64,000 bases of DNA, taken from Panagrolaimus kolymaensis. Taxonomy: Eukaryota; Nematoda; Chromadorea; Rhabditida; Panagrolaimidae. Below, piece by piece: positions 10,926-22,838 of the stretch. Position 1 is the first letter of the stretch. Each line of letters begins with the position of its first letter. The notes below the pieces were generated by a model. It saw nothing but the letters and a program-made list of their open reading frames with translations, was not told the origin of the DNA and ran no database searches. The stretch covers positions 6,820,001 through 6,884,000 of the forward strand of contig JAJQJQ010000007.1 of assembly GCA_028622995.1 (NCBI GenBank), read 5' to 3'. The position numbers and the translations under genes are program-made.

Positions 10926-12077
10926 ATGGATTCAAAAACTTCAAAGCATCAATCAACTTTAGTAAGTTTTTCTTTTTAACTTGTTCCAAACAAATCGAAT
11001 TGTTTTTTAGAGAATTGAATGTCCTTTTGCGATCAAATGGGAAATTGAAGAATCAAAATTGGTTCATATGAAAAATTCGGAAGGTGAATTTTTGACAACA
11101 GAACTCTTCGATGCTTCAAATATTCCAGGTGTCAAATATTTTCTTGAAATTTATCCCAATGGAGATGATGAAGAATCTCGTGGAAAAGTATCAATTTTTT
11201 TGAATGTGCAACTTGAAAACGAAAAGAAAATCAACTCTAACTTCAAATTTATCGTTGAATCTGTTGGCTTTGTTAGTGAAGAAAAAGATTATGAGGACAT
11301 AGAACCATCAATGTATGGAGAAACTCTTTGCACCACTGAAGAACTATTTGATCCTGAACAAAAGTATATCGTTGATGGAAAACTCTCTCTTAAATGTCAA
11401 GGAACTGTGAGCGTTCAAGAAGAAATAAAATCTGCTGATAAGCAATGGGAAGATAATGATGTTGGAAAGGCGTTGTGGAATCGTGGTGATAAGGACTTTA
11501 CTATTCTTGTTGATGGAAACATCCTTCAGGTAAGTTTATTTTCTCTTTTTTGATTCTTATGTTGAGTTTTGTCTTTAGGCTCATAAATGTCTCCTCGCTG
11601 TTAGATCTCCTGCTTTTGATGCAATGTTCAATTCTGGTATGATAGAAGCAATCGAAAATCGAATGGAAATCACTGATATTTCTTATGAAACTGTCGACGT
11701 TGCTCTGCAATTGTGTTATAATCGCAAGATTTCAAGTTTGACTGTAAAAGAAAAATCAGAAGTTATTCAATTTTTTGACAAATATGAAATATTGAATCTC
11801 AAGGTCTGCCTTTTAAAGCTAATACTTTTGTTAACGAAATCTTTTTTAGGATGCAACTGAATCTTCCTTGATTGATGATATCTCAACATCAAACGTCTGT
11901 CGTCTTGCAAATTCTTCGCTTATCTCAAATGCTATAAAACTTCAGCAAAAATGTATGAATTTCTTGGTCGATTGCAGCAAAAATGGTGTTTATGTTAAAG
12001 ATTTCGATAACCTTGATAATGACTTTGCCAAAAAAGTTTTTGAAAACACTTTTTATAATGTTATTACTAAATCTTAA
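10926..12077 (+). CDS. MATH-BTB protein 3
   Basis: Four exons (10926-10961, 11011-11529, 11579-11803, 11850-12077) give 335 residues. Exon 1 encodes 12 polar residues, exon 2 the MATH domain (RIECPFAIKWEI, LEIYPNGDD, LFDPEQKYIVDGKLSLKC), exon 3 the BTB core (AHKCLLAVRSPAFDAMF) and exon 4 the BACK-like tail (TSNVCRLANSSLISNA). Intron positions and phases are the same as in the other family members. Intron 3 starts GTCTGC, a weak donor, but phase and paralogues support it. This gene is the plus-strand copy closest in sequence to the cluster at 32-55 kb. Confidence 0.87.
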
Positions 12078-12254
12078 TTTGATTGTTTGTTTTCATGTTG
12101 TTTTGCAATTTTTTCTTTAAATAAAATTTTCTTTTTACATTTATTGTTTTTTTACTTTTATGCCACAAATTAGGATCCAATTTTAATGAGAATGATGATG
12201 GTGAACAAAAAAAATACCGGTATAAACAAAAGTAAAGAAAGCCGAGTAATGAAT

Positions 12255-13907
12255 TTACACATCTAATACAGCAACAGCAGAAACTTTAGCATCACTAATT
12301 TTAAGCGAAGGAATAATTGCAGGGAGGTTAGAAATAATTTGAGAAACATTAGTTGGTTGAGTCCATGGTGCAGCTTCACCCGAACAAAATACACAAAAAA
12401 TAATATTTGAAATAATTAAACATGCTGCATAAATATAAAATACAATTGCATATTGATCATGAGTTCCTTTAGGAGTTAATCCAGGAACAAGAAAAGAGCC
12501 AGTAAAAAGGGAAAGGCATAAGATAACCTAGAAATTTGTAAGGATTAGAAATGGCTTTGGAAGGTGTGTGTGTTGGACTTACTTGCATTACAGCCATTAC
12601 CGTAGGACTATGTTGCTTTGCAACAAGTACAGTGCCTTTAGTAAACCCGCCAGCATTAAAGCCAAGTAATGAGATCGGAATAATTATGAGAATAACAGAA
12701 ACAAAAGTATTGGATGAAGGAAGTAAACCGCAAAGAATAAGGAGGAAGCCACAGCCCCAAAATGCGAGAGTATTAAAAAATCGCATCTAAAAAAATGCAT
12801 ATGTAAGTAAGTTGAAAAACATTTTGCTTTCTTAAAACTAACTTTAGTAACTTCCGAAATGCTTGATAATCGATCAGAAATGGTTCCAGTAAAACATTTA
12901 AAAATAAATTGAAGAATAAGAGGTACAGCAGAAATAAACGATGCAGTACTTACAGGTAATTTACATACATAAACAAAATACATAGGCATATAAGTAATTG
13001 CAAATTGAGCAACTAAAAAATTTGCGGCCGTTGCAATCCATACAGCCCAAATTGGAATATACGTGAAAATCTTTTTATATGGAGGTGAAACCTTTGTAGT
13101 TGGACGAATTCCACGACCATCAGAAATTTTTCGAAATTCTTTATCCGAAACAAATGGATGTTGAGATGGTTCATCACGAAAATTATATCCCCAAAGAGCG
13201 CAAAGAAGAGCTCCAACGATCGCGTGAATATAAAACACAGAGTCCCAACCAATGGTTGTAGCTGCAGCACCAGAAACAGGCATAGTAAAAATTGCCGAAA
13301 GTTGAATATAACCCGTGAGTAAACTAACGAATAAACCAGATTCTTTAAGAGATGACCAAGTATTAGTAATGGATCCAATAACTGGGAAAGGATTGGATAA
13401 AGTTGTACCTTGAATTATTCGAACTGCAAGTAATATTTTAAAATTCCATGCAGCAGCTAAAGGAGTAAACGCGGTAGTTAAAACTGATACAATTCCAATA
13501 CCAATCATAATTTTATGGGTACCAAATTTAGATAATAACATATTTAAAGGAACTACACCAGCTAGAGCTCCAACAAAAATACCTGCAAATAAAGTGGATT
13601 TTTCCATGGTTGAATATGCAATTCGTCGATCAGCTATAGGGAGATTAGGACTATTAAAATCTTCAGCAGTTTGATTTTTAGTTGGATCATAAATTGGTGA
13701 AGTAGTAACATCAATTAAAACTATCATCGCTGGATTCCAACAAACTACAGAAGCCATAATAATTGCAAGGAATAAAGCACCTTGAACTAATACAATGAAA
13801 CGAGTTTTATGCCCGCAATTTGTTTGATTTCGACGACATTGAATTTCAGCATCTACCGTGCTAACAACCGAAATAATGATGGGTGATTTATCTTCCGAAG
13901 CCATCAT
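12255..13907 (-). CDS. SLC17-family major facilitator transporter, copy 2
   Basis: Three exons (13907-12843, 12786-12583, 12527-12255) give 513 residues. It shares the layout of copy 1: a short N-terminus ending NCGHKTRFIVLVQGALFLA, an extracellular loop with NQT, RIIQGTTLSNPFPVIG, IGWDSVFYIHAIVGALL, FRDEPSQHPFVSDKEFRKIS in the central loop, and a C-terminal half containing SLLGFNAGGFTKGTVL. About 12 membrane segments are expected. It has fewer introns than copy 1 because the first three coding exons are fused. The substrate is not deducible. The gene converges on MATH-BTB 3, with about 180 bp between stops. Confidence 0.87.
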
Positions 13908-15181
13908 TTAAAAATTAAAAATTAAAAGAGCAATGAAAAAATGGAAAAAATAGGAATGAATTGAAATGAAAACTTTTGAAAGTCAGAGAAAAACTAAAAC
14001 AAACTTAGTTTTAGTTTTTTGATAATTTTTTAACCATTCCATCGCCCTACTTATATCAATATGCAAAATAGAATAAATCTCCCTCATATGAAACCATTTA
14101 TGTTGAATGTATGAAATTTGATATGTGATCAACCCCACTTTTTTGAACCTTCAAAACTTCATTGATAACGAAAATCAAACAGGACTCCAACCAAACAAAA
14201 AAAGTGACAAAATCAAAATCGAAAAAAGGCTTATGCTAATGAATATGAAACGATGCAGCATCAACAACAATGTCATAATTTTTTTATTTTTTTGCGAAAC
14301 AAATTTGTGGAGTCCCAAAATAAAATATAAACGAGGATGAAAAAGGAGATGTGTTAACTATTTGAACTTTGAATAATGGTGATTGTGGAAAACAAAAAAA
14401 GTGTTTTATAGTTTAAAATACAAAACAATGAAAGAAAATAATAAAAATTTTGTGATTATGTCTTGGAGTTATTTTTTGACCTCAAAATTTATTTTACCTT
14501 TTTTAGTTGATTATGCTACAGTTTAATAAATAATTATGTTTTTTTGTTTTTGGTTTCATCGATCACTCAATATTCTTGTCATCGTCTATTTCTAATGTTT
14601 ATGGATCGAGAGCTCCAGCTAAAGACGAATCTTGTTGTTGGGAATTTGTCGAAAAAAATGGAAAATGGTTATAACTTAATTATTATTTAGTCAAATTTCA
14701 TTTCTGAAAGAAAATATTCTTTTAATCTTGTTTCATCCAAAAATCTTGGAATCATATATTCAAGGTTTTGCTTTATTTTATTTTTTTGGGTTTTTAAAGC
14801 GCGAAAACCATTTTTATTTAAGACTTCAAAGATGGATTTATTAAATGCTTTTTTTCATGATTTAAAAAATTATTGATAGATAAAAATAAAATAGCACCGG
14901 TCAAAAAGTGGTGGTTGAATGGTGGTGAATCATACCAAAGAAAAAAGAAAAAGATGAAAAACAAATACATACATATATTTTTTTGTTGTTGATAAGAAGA
15001 AGTAAGAAAAGTGTATCATCATCATCGCGCTTTTTAGTGTGTAATGTTTAAGCTTTCCACTAACAAGAATAAAAAAGAACTCATATAAAAAGCTTATCGC
15101 TTTTCATGCTTCTCTTTTATTTTAATTCACTTATCTTTTTATTGTTTTTGTTGCTATAAACCGAAAAGATATTTAGAAAAT
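13908..15181. other. Divergent promoter region, about 1.3 kb without a gene
   Basis: AT-rich spacer between copy 2 of the SLC17-type gene (minus) and MPEG1-like gene 1 (plus). It contains TTGATAAGAA at 14989-14998, matching the intestinal GATA consensus of nematodes, and TATAAAAAGC near 15084. A 71-codon open frame at 14125-14340 has no support. Confidence 0.5.
15084..15093 (+). promoter_or_regulatory. TATA-like element upstream of MPEG1-like gene 1
   Basis: TATAAAAAGC lies 98 bp upstream of the ATG at 15182. The same TATAAAA(A)G core recurs upstream of the protease-CAP genes. Confidence 0.4.
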
Positions 15182-18100
15182 ATGTTTTTTATTTTTAAAT
15201 TGGTAAGTAAATTTTTTTGGTTATGAAAAAAATTGGTAGAAATAAATAAAAGTCTTTGATCGTGAAATTTTTAAACTTGAATTTGGCTGATAAATTTTTA
15301 AACTAATAATTTTGTTATATCTTTTTTTAGATTATTTCTTTTGCCGCATTTTTTATAAATTTTTGTTTATGTGAAAACAAAACTAATGATGATTCATATA
15401 ATTTATCTAAATCAAAATGCAGTTTTGAAGTTTTACAACGTAAAACCCTTGTTCCAGCTTTAGATGGTTTAGTTGGAGTTGGATGGGATAATTTAATGAA
15501 TGTTCCATTATCCATGATTTATGCTAATAGTTTTTCTGAATGTCGAACAACCCCAGATGGAGATTTTTTAGTTCCAAATCATTTACAAATTTTACCCATC
15601 AAACAAATTGATTTGGATCGAACCGCGGAATATTATGAACATTTTAAAGATGCATTTGACCAAACAACTTTTTCAATAAACGTGGAAGCCCACGGTGGAG
15701 CTTTGGATGGTTCGTGGAAAATTGGTGGATCATTCAGCTCAAAATATCAAACAACTAAACAAAAAATGGTAACAGAAAAATCATCGATGTTTCATACAAA
15801 ATTAAATTATCATGCTTATACTTTGATTGCTCAACCTGATTCAGAATTGCATCCATCTTTTAAAGGTGAGTAATCGCTTGTTACTTGTTTGAGTTTAAAA
15901 AATGTGGAAGGTATGACTGTGTTTTGGTTTTTTTGATGAGTGTCAAAAAAAACCAAAAAAGAGATAAGGAAAAACAATCTGCAACAAAAGCATTCTTTTT
16001 AATTGAGTGATAAACCCAAAAGAAAAAAGATAAATGATTAGAAAAAATAAAATCGATGAATACTAAACTCGAAAAAATTTGAATAAAAAAAAGATTTTAA
16101 AGAAATTTATTTTCGGTAAAAAAAGTGTTACATCGAATCTAAAAACGAGAAAAGTTTTGCAAAAAGATTTTAGCTAGAGATGTTACGGCGAGTCTCCAAC
16201 AGGTTTTAGAAAAATAACATTTTTCCCTCAAAAAATTATTTATGCTACTAAACTTTACTTTTAGCCCGCCTACTTGCAATCGATGCAGCATTAGAAAAAA
16301 ATTTAACCCGTCGAGCTCGATATATTGCTGAAACCATAATTCGCGATTATGGCACACATGTTTTATCGAAAGTTGAAGCGGGCGCTAAAATAGAAGAAGA
16401 AGATTATGTTGAATCAAGCGTTATAAATTTAAAAGATGAATTTATGTCTCAATATAAAATGGCCATGTCTGGAAGCTTTTTAAATAATATTTTTGGTGGA
16501 TCTATGGGAATTGAATATTCAATGGATCAAAAAACTAATGAAACTTTAAAAAAGGCCACCAAGCATTCGCATATTAAAACTTATGGTGGACCCACGGTTA
16601 ATCGATTATTAGCTGAAACTTTTGCTGGTGCTAAAGGTTCTGAACAGGTAATTTAGTTTAAAACTTAAAAAATGGATCAAAAAAGGCAAAAAAATAAAGT
16701 TGTTTCTTTAGATCAAATTCACGGTGGATGATTTAGTTGCCCTTAATGTTCATGGCATGCCATTGTATGATCTCATAAGCGAACATCAATTATCACAAAT
16801 CAATCCAACTCGAATAGATACCATCCGACTTTTATTAAAAAATGCTACCGAATTGTATTATAAAAAGAACCTTCATCCAGGATGTATGACTCAAACTGCG
16901 CCCAATTTCAATTATAACGTAAGCAACTACTATTTTTTTTTTTGACTTTTACATAATTTTTTTAATTCAGAAACGTTTAGTTTACTGCTTTCATTTTTGA
17001 GAGACTAAATTTATTAATAAACAAAAAAACTTAAATTAGCGCTTATTTCCCGCTATTTTCAAAAGTCTCCAAGTATACAATTTTTTTAGGCCAATTCCGA
17101 TGATGGAAATTGTTTGAAACCATTTAATAATTATACCTTTGGTGGATTATTTCAAACTTGCACTCCACTTTCTGAAGTGGAAGGAATTATGTCCAATCCT
17201 AAACGTTGCGAAGGTTTGGTTCAATCTAATGGACATACCGGAGGATTTACGTGTCCACCAGATTTTGAACCCGTTCAAATTTTTGATATCATTCACCAAT
17301 TTCCTGATTGGACTGAACATGTTTGTCATCGTCTATGTCATATTTGTTGGATTGTTGCAAAATGTTGTAATTCAAAATGTCGAGATATAGTTCATCAAGA
17401 AAAAGCTCGAATTGTATCACATTGGTGTAAAGCTAAGCGAGGGGTTTCAATTCCACTTAATCAAGGATATATGTTTGGTGGATTATTTACTAATACTTTA
17501 CCGAATCCATTTACTGGAGGTATGAGTTGTCCGGGGCATTATCAAGTAAGTAATTTTATAAAAATTAAAACTATTTTTAATCGGCAAGAAAAAACTTTTC
17601 TTTGTGACATTTCCGGTTAAAACTTCTTTAGTTATAAAACCCACAACTTTAAAACCTTCATTTTCTAGACCATCCATTTGAGTTTTGATGTGGGTATATG
17701 CCTTAGTCGAGATTATGAACTTGATTCAATGTTTGAAGTTAAATTTGCTGGATTTTTTTCTTGTCAATCCGCAATTAAACAATGTGAAAATGGTTATAGT
17801 CAACATTTAATGACCGTGCTTGATGGCTGCGAAATATATTATTGTATTCGTTTGGGAACTTTTGATCGAATTGAAGATAATTTAATTCAACGCCCGCCAT
17901 TCGAGGATGTTACAGCTTTAACCAGTAATGATACAGAAAGTTCAGTATATTATTATATTGATGGACAACTTGTTTTAAAAGCATCATTTAAAGAAATTTT
18001 AACTAATGTTTCAAATGAAATGTTAAAGAAAAATGGTGGCAAACAACAAATTGGAGTTAACGCTTTGCATGAAGATCAAGCATTAAATATGTGGTTAACA

Positions 18101-18499
18101 AACACGGATGCGATGATTGATAAAAAACTTGAAGAGGTTTGAAAAAAAAGTCCAAAAATAATCCTAACTTAACAGACTTTTTTTTAGCAATATGGAGCAA
18201 CCATGAATCGTTCAGAATTAATACTTCCAACTTTGGCTCCACCCAAATTGGATTCATCAAATCCATTTTTGCATAACTTAATGCCGCCTCAAAAACCACA
18301 AACCCCATCTTCATCTTCTTCCACCTCATCATTTTCGAGTTCAAACATTTTAATTCTTTTTGGCATTTTAATGGTTGTTGCTACAATTACAACAGGAGGA
18401 ATAATTTATTATAAAAATAAAAAAAGAACTCGAAGTTATGCTTCATTGATAGAAGAAAACAATGGATTTATTCAAAATTATGATAATGATAATTTGTAA
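15182..18499 (+). CDS. MPEG1/perforin-2-like MACPF membrane protein, copy 1
   Basis: Seven exons (15182-15202, 15331-15865, 16265-16647, 16712-16918, 17090-17545, 17669-18136, 18188-18499) give 793 residues. A signal peptide is split by intron 1. A MACPF domain follows, with LVGVGWDNLMNVP near residue 55 and the signature YGTH at 214-217. A Cys-rich P2-like ectodomain comes next, then a Pro/Ser linker, one membrane segment (about 744-765) and a 28-residue basic tail. This order is that of MPEG1/perforin-2, an endolysosomal pore-forming protein that kills engulfed microbes. The short tail would face the cytosol. The donor of intron 6 is GTTTGA, weak but supported by the paralogue. All MACPF landmarks look intact. 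Role in this worm (gut or coelomocyte defence) is inferred. Confidence 0.9.
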
Positions 18500-19080
18500 T
18501 TATTATTAATTTTAAACACATTGTAAAAAAAATATTTGTGACTTTTGTAAAATTCCTAATCAAAAATTTCATAGCTTTATAAAGAAAATAAAAACAAAGT
18601 TTTAAAAAATCAAATTATGCGCCTTACATAAATAAAAAAAGAGCACAACTTTGTTGATAAATTTTTCTTTGTTTTTATCGTATGTCTTTCTCTTTCAAAA
18701 ATGAGTAATAAAAATGCTTTATCTTCGTTGATAACAAATCGATCCATTTTTCCAACAATAAAAAAAGTACTTATTTGAGAAGAATTTAATATTTTGATCA
18801 TAATTGATTAAACCTCGGGAGCATGATCAATATTATTATTTTAATTAAATTAAAGAGAGGTAATCTTTAAATAGTTTGATGAAAAGATTAATGTTTTTTG
18901 TGCTTATTTCGCAACAAGATATTAAAGCATGTTAAAAGTTTTGATTGATAATATAATAATCAAATGAAACAAACAAATAAGTTTTGATAAGAGCAGCGAT
19001 GCATGTTTTCTGTAAACAAAAATTCCTTGCTGCAGTCATTCCACTTTTTTGTTTGCTTCCATATTTGACAGATTTTTTAA
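18500..19080. other. Intergenic between the two MPEG1-like genes
   Basis: AT-rich DNA with polyadenylation-like motifs near 18585 and a TTGATAAGA motif at about 18984-18992. It lies about 100 bp upstream of the second gene, again matching the intestinal GATA consensus. Confidence 0.5.
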
Positions 19081-21914
19081 ATGTTGCCTTTAAAATTGGT
19101 GAGTATTTTTTAACAAAATTAAAGTATTAATTATTTTTTGCTTCAGCTAATCTTACTTGGATTTTTTGGGATATGCTTCACCGCTGATGATTCATATAAT
19201 CGTTCAACAGCTCATTGCAGTTTTGATGTTATACGCCGAACTACTCTTGTTCCATCATTGGATGGTCGAGTTGGAGTTGGATGGGATAACTTAATGAATG
19301 TTCCTATGTCCGTGGTATTTGATAACACCTTTTCCCAATGTCGCACTACACCCGATGGAGATTTTTTAATTCCTGATCATATGCAAGTTTTACCTATAAA
19401 GCGAATTAAGTTAGACCAAGTTGCTGACTTTCATGAAAGTTTCAAGGATGCTTTTGAACAAACAACTGAAACTATAAATGTTGAGGGATCAGCAGGATAT
19501 GGAGGTTTATGGAGCATATCAGGATCATATAGTCAAAAATATCAAGAAACAAAGGAAAAAATGGTTGAAGAAAAATCATCGATGTTTCATACGCAAATGA
19601 ATTATCATGCATATACTTTGATTATTCAACCACGGCCGCCATTGCATCCTTTGTTTATTGGTATAATTTCATAATATTAGTTTTAATTCGCTTTTCTTCT
19701 TTTAGAAGCTATACAATCTATCAACACAGCATTAAATCAAAATTTAACTCGACGCGCTCGATATCTTGCAGAGACAGTTATCCGTGATTTTGGTACTCAC
19801 GTTTTAACAAAAGTTGAAGTTGGGGCTAAAATCGAAAATGAAGTATATATTCAATCAGGTGTTATAAGCTCCCAGACCGAATCCATCTCGGAATATAAAG
19901 CAGCAGTAGCTGGAAGCTTTACGGGTAGTCTCTTCGGTGGTTCAATGAGTGCCAGTTATTCATATTCAACAGATAAGAGGATAAATGAAACTTTATCAAA
20001 AGCGATCCGACATGCTCAAATTAATACTTTAGGTGGCCCTACAGTTAATCGACTTCTTGCTCAAACTTTTAGTGAAGCGAAACCAGCAGAAAGAGTAAGT
20101 TTGAGAAATTACAATCCCAATTTAAAATAAATAAATATTTTTTTAGGTTAAAATGGCAGTCGATGACATAGTTGCATTGGATGTAAGCGGTGTTCCTTTA
20201 TATAGTGTATTAAATGAAAACCAATTTACTAAAATAAATCCAACGAGACTCAATACTATTAGGGAACTCTTTAAAAATGCGACAGAGCTTTATTACACAA
20301 AAAACACTGTTGGAGGGTGTACAAACTCCACTGCTTCAAATTTTCTTTATCAAGTATTATTTAAAAAAATCTTATTATTCAATAATTCCATCGCATTTTC
20401 AGGCTAATTTTGATGATGGTAATTGTGAAACGCCTTTTAATAATTACACCTTTGGCGGTTTTTATCAAACTTGCAAACCATTAATGACAACTCATAAAAA
20501 TGGTTGGATGGGGTAACTATATATATTTACTCTCAATTTTATAATAAAAATTTTAGGGAAAGTCGTCATTGGTATTCTGCCAATCTTTGTGACGGGTTTA
20601 CCCAAGCCAATGGAATTACTAGTAAAATGGAATGTCCTGAGGGCTTTGATTCAGTGTTTCTTTATGAGATGCGGCATGAGTTTCCAGACGAAGCCAAACC
20701 AAAATGTTATCAAAAATGTTCAAGTTTTTTTGGTTCAGAAGGCTGTAGCACTATATGCACGGATGTTTTATGGAAACGACTTATCGAGATAAAAATATTT
20801 TGGTGCAAGGCAAAGCTCGATGTTCCTTTAAAAGAAGATTTTGGTTATATGTTTGGCGGCTTGTACAAAGAAGGACAAGAAAACCCTTTTACCGGGTCAC
20901 CATCATGCCCGGAACATTACTTGGTAAAAAATTTTATTAAATTATTAAAAGTCCAAAAGTGAGGAAAAATATTCACAATTTATTTTTTCTTTTTCTTCCA
21001 AATTTTCAATATTTTGGCCACTTATAATATTTTAAATTTACATTGCGAGTACATCTCTAATTTTTCACAGCTTATTTAGTAAAAATTTTTAGTCACATCG
21101 TATGGGCTATGATGTAACAGTATGCCTTAGTCGAGATTATCAACTTGGCCACTTAGCTCAAGTGGATTTCGGCGGCTTCTTTTCATGTGAATTGCAAGTT
21201 CAGCGATGTGAAGATGGATATAGCCAACATTTGATAACAGTTATGGAACATTGTGAACTTTATTATTGTGTTCGTCCTGAAGCCTTTAATCGTTATGAAA
21301 ATAATAAAATAAAACGGCCGCCATTTGAAGATATTTCAGCAATTATAAATAACGCCACTGAAAGCATGGTTTATATTTATGTCAATGATACATTGGTTGT
21401 AAAGCAACCCATTGAAGAAATATTTATGAATGCTACAAAACAAAATACTACTCTTCTTAAAACTGCATCAAATGACGAGAAAGCAAATGCAGTCATTGAA
21501 AACCAAATTTTGGATACGTGGTTAAATAAAACTTATGAAAAGATAGAAAATGATATCACGAAAGTAAGGTGTTTATTAGAGTTTTTTGTATCAAATGCAA
21601 AGCCTTTTTGGCATTTTTAGAAATATGCGGCAAAATTCAGCCCACCTAGTTTATTAAACTCAACCTTGGCTCCACTAAAAGGCGATGATGACCCTTCATT
21701 ACAAAATAATGGATTTTCAAATCTTGGAACTGAATCCAATAATTTCTCAAGTTCAAGCATTTTAATTCTTTTTGTTATTTTAATGGTAGTTGCTACAATT
21801 ACAACGGGAGGAATAATTTATTATAAAAATAAAAAAAGAACTCGAAGTTATGCATCTTTGATTGAAGAAAATAATGGATTTATTCAAAATTATGATAATG
21901 ATGATAATTTGTAA
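19081..21914 (+). CDS. MPEG1/perforin-2-like MACPF membrane protein, copy 2
   Basis: Eight exons (19081-19098, 19147-19660, 19706-20094, 20147-20353, 20403-20512, 20557-20923, 21093-21563, 21621-21914) give 789 residues. The layout matches copy 1: signal peptide, MACPF domain (VGVGWDNLMNVP; signature FGTH in RDFGTHVLTKVE), Cys-rich P2-like region, one membrane segment and a short tail. Compared with copy 1 there is one extra intron (20513-20556) inside the P2-coding exon. The ectodomains differ throughout, while the membrane segment and cytosolic tail are almost unchanged. A tandem duplication from copy 1 or a shared ancestor is clear. The three-base change Tyr to Phe in the MACPF signature is conservative. 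Confidence 0.9.
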
Positions 21915-22838
21915 TTTCTAATATTTATTAAGTTTTTGTAAAAAGTGTAAATTTAAAAAAAGCAGTTCCGTATATAAAAATAATTTTATAAAGGCTTCAT
22001 GTCTTTTTTCTCGACATAATATTAACATATAATAAATATTTAAAATTTAATAAAAAAGCAAACACAATTTCTTAGTTGATTATTCATAGCTAAGAACTCA
22101 AAAATATTTTTTAAACAGTTTTGTCATTTCCCGATTCCATATTCTTCCTCGAGAATCCATCCATCAAAGAAGAGTTCCTTCCTTCCTTATTTGATAGATA
22201 GATAGATTCATCATAGACGAAGATGATTTGCATTTTATCTCAAAAAACTACCTCTCTTTTTCTGTCGGTCAACCAAAACCCTAATGGAATGCTTTTTTGC
22301 CTGTGCAAACATGAAAATAAAAGATTCAGTTTTTTTGATCGCTTTGATTTGATTCGAAAAAAAAAGTTTAAATCAAGAAAGAAAAAAATTCTTCTTTCTC
22401 ACCTTCAAGCAAAGCAAGCAGCTATGTATTTTTTTGTTGTGCTTTGCAACATCATTTTTTTTAATGCAGCTGCAACAGGAAGGTGTCCACTCTTTACTTC
22501 ACTGAAAAAAAAATGGAGAGAAACTCATTGACCAGTCAATTCTAAAAAGGAGGGGCGTGTTTGTTTTTTTATTTGAGTGTTGTTTAAACACACACAAATG
22601 GGTTTGTATTGGAAGCAATATAGTATTATTATTTTTGTCTTGTTGACTTTTTTTCTTCCTGGAAAAATATTTTATTAAAATATTTTAGGTGGTGTCTGTA
22701 AAAAACGGAAGAAGAAGAGAGGAAGAAAAAAAGGGTAAAAAAGCGGAAGTTATTAGCTTTTGCAAATTTTTTACCAAAGTACTGTATTTCTTTTCTTTGT
22801 GGTTCAACAAGAAAAATTTTATATTTTACAATTTTACG
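21915..22838. other. Intergenic stretch of about 0.9 kb
   Basis: AT-rich, with no gene recognised. A TTTTAG acceptor-like tract at about 22684-22689 could mark the 5' end of the LACT-like transcript, 150 nt before its ATG. Confidence 0.45.
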
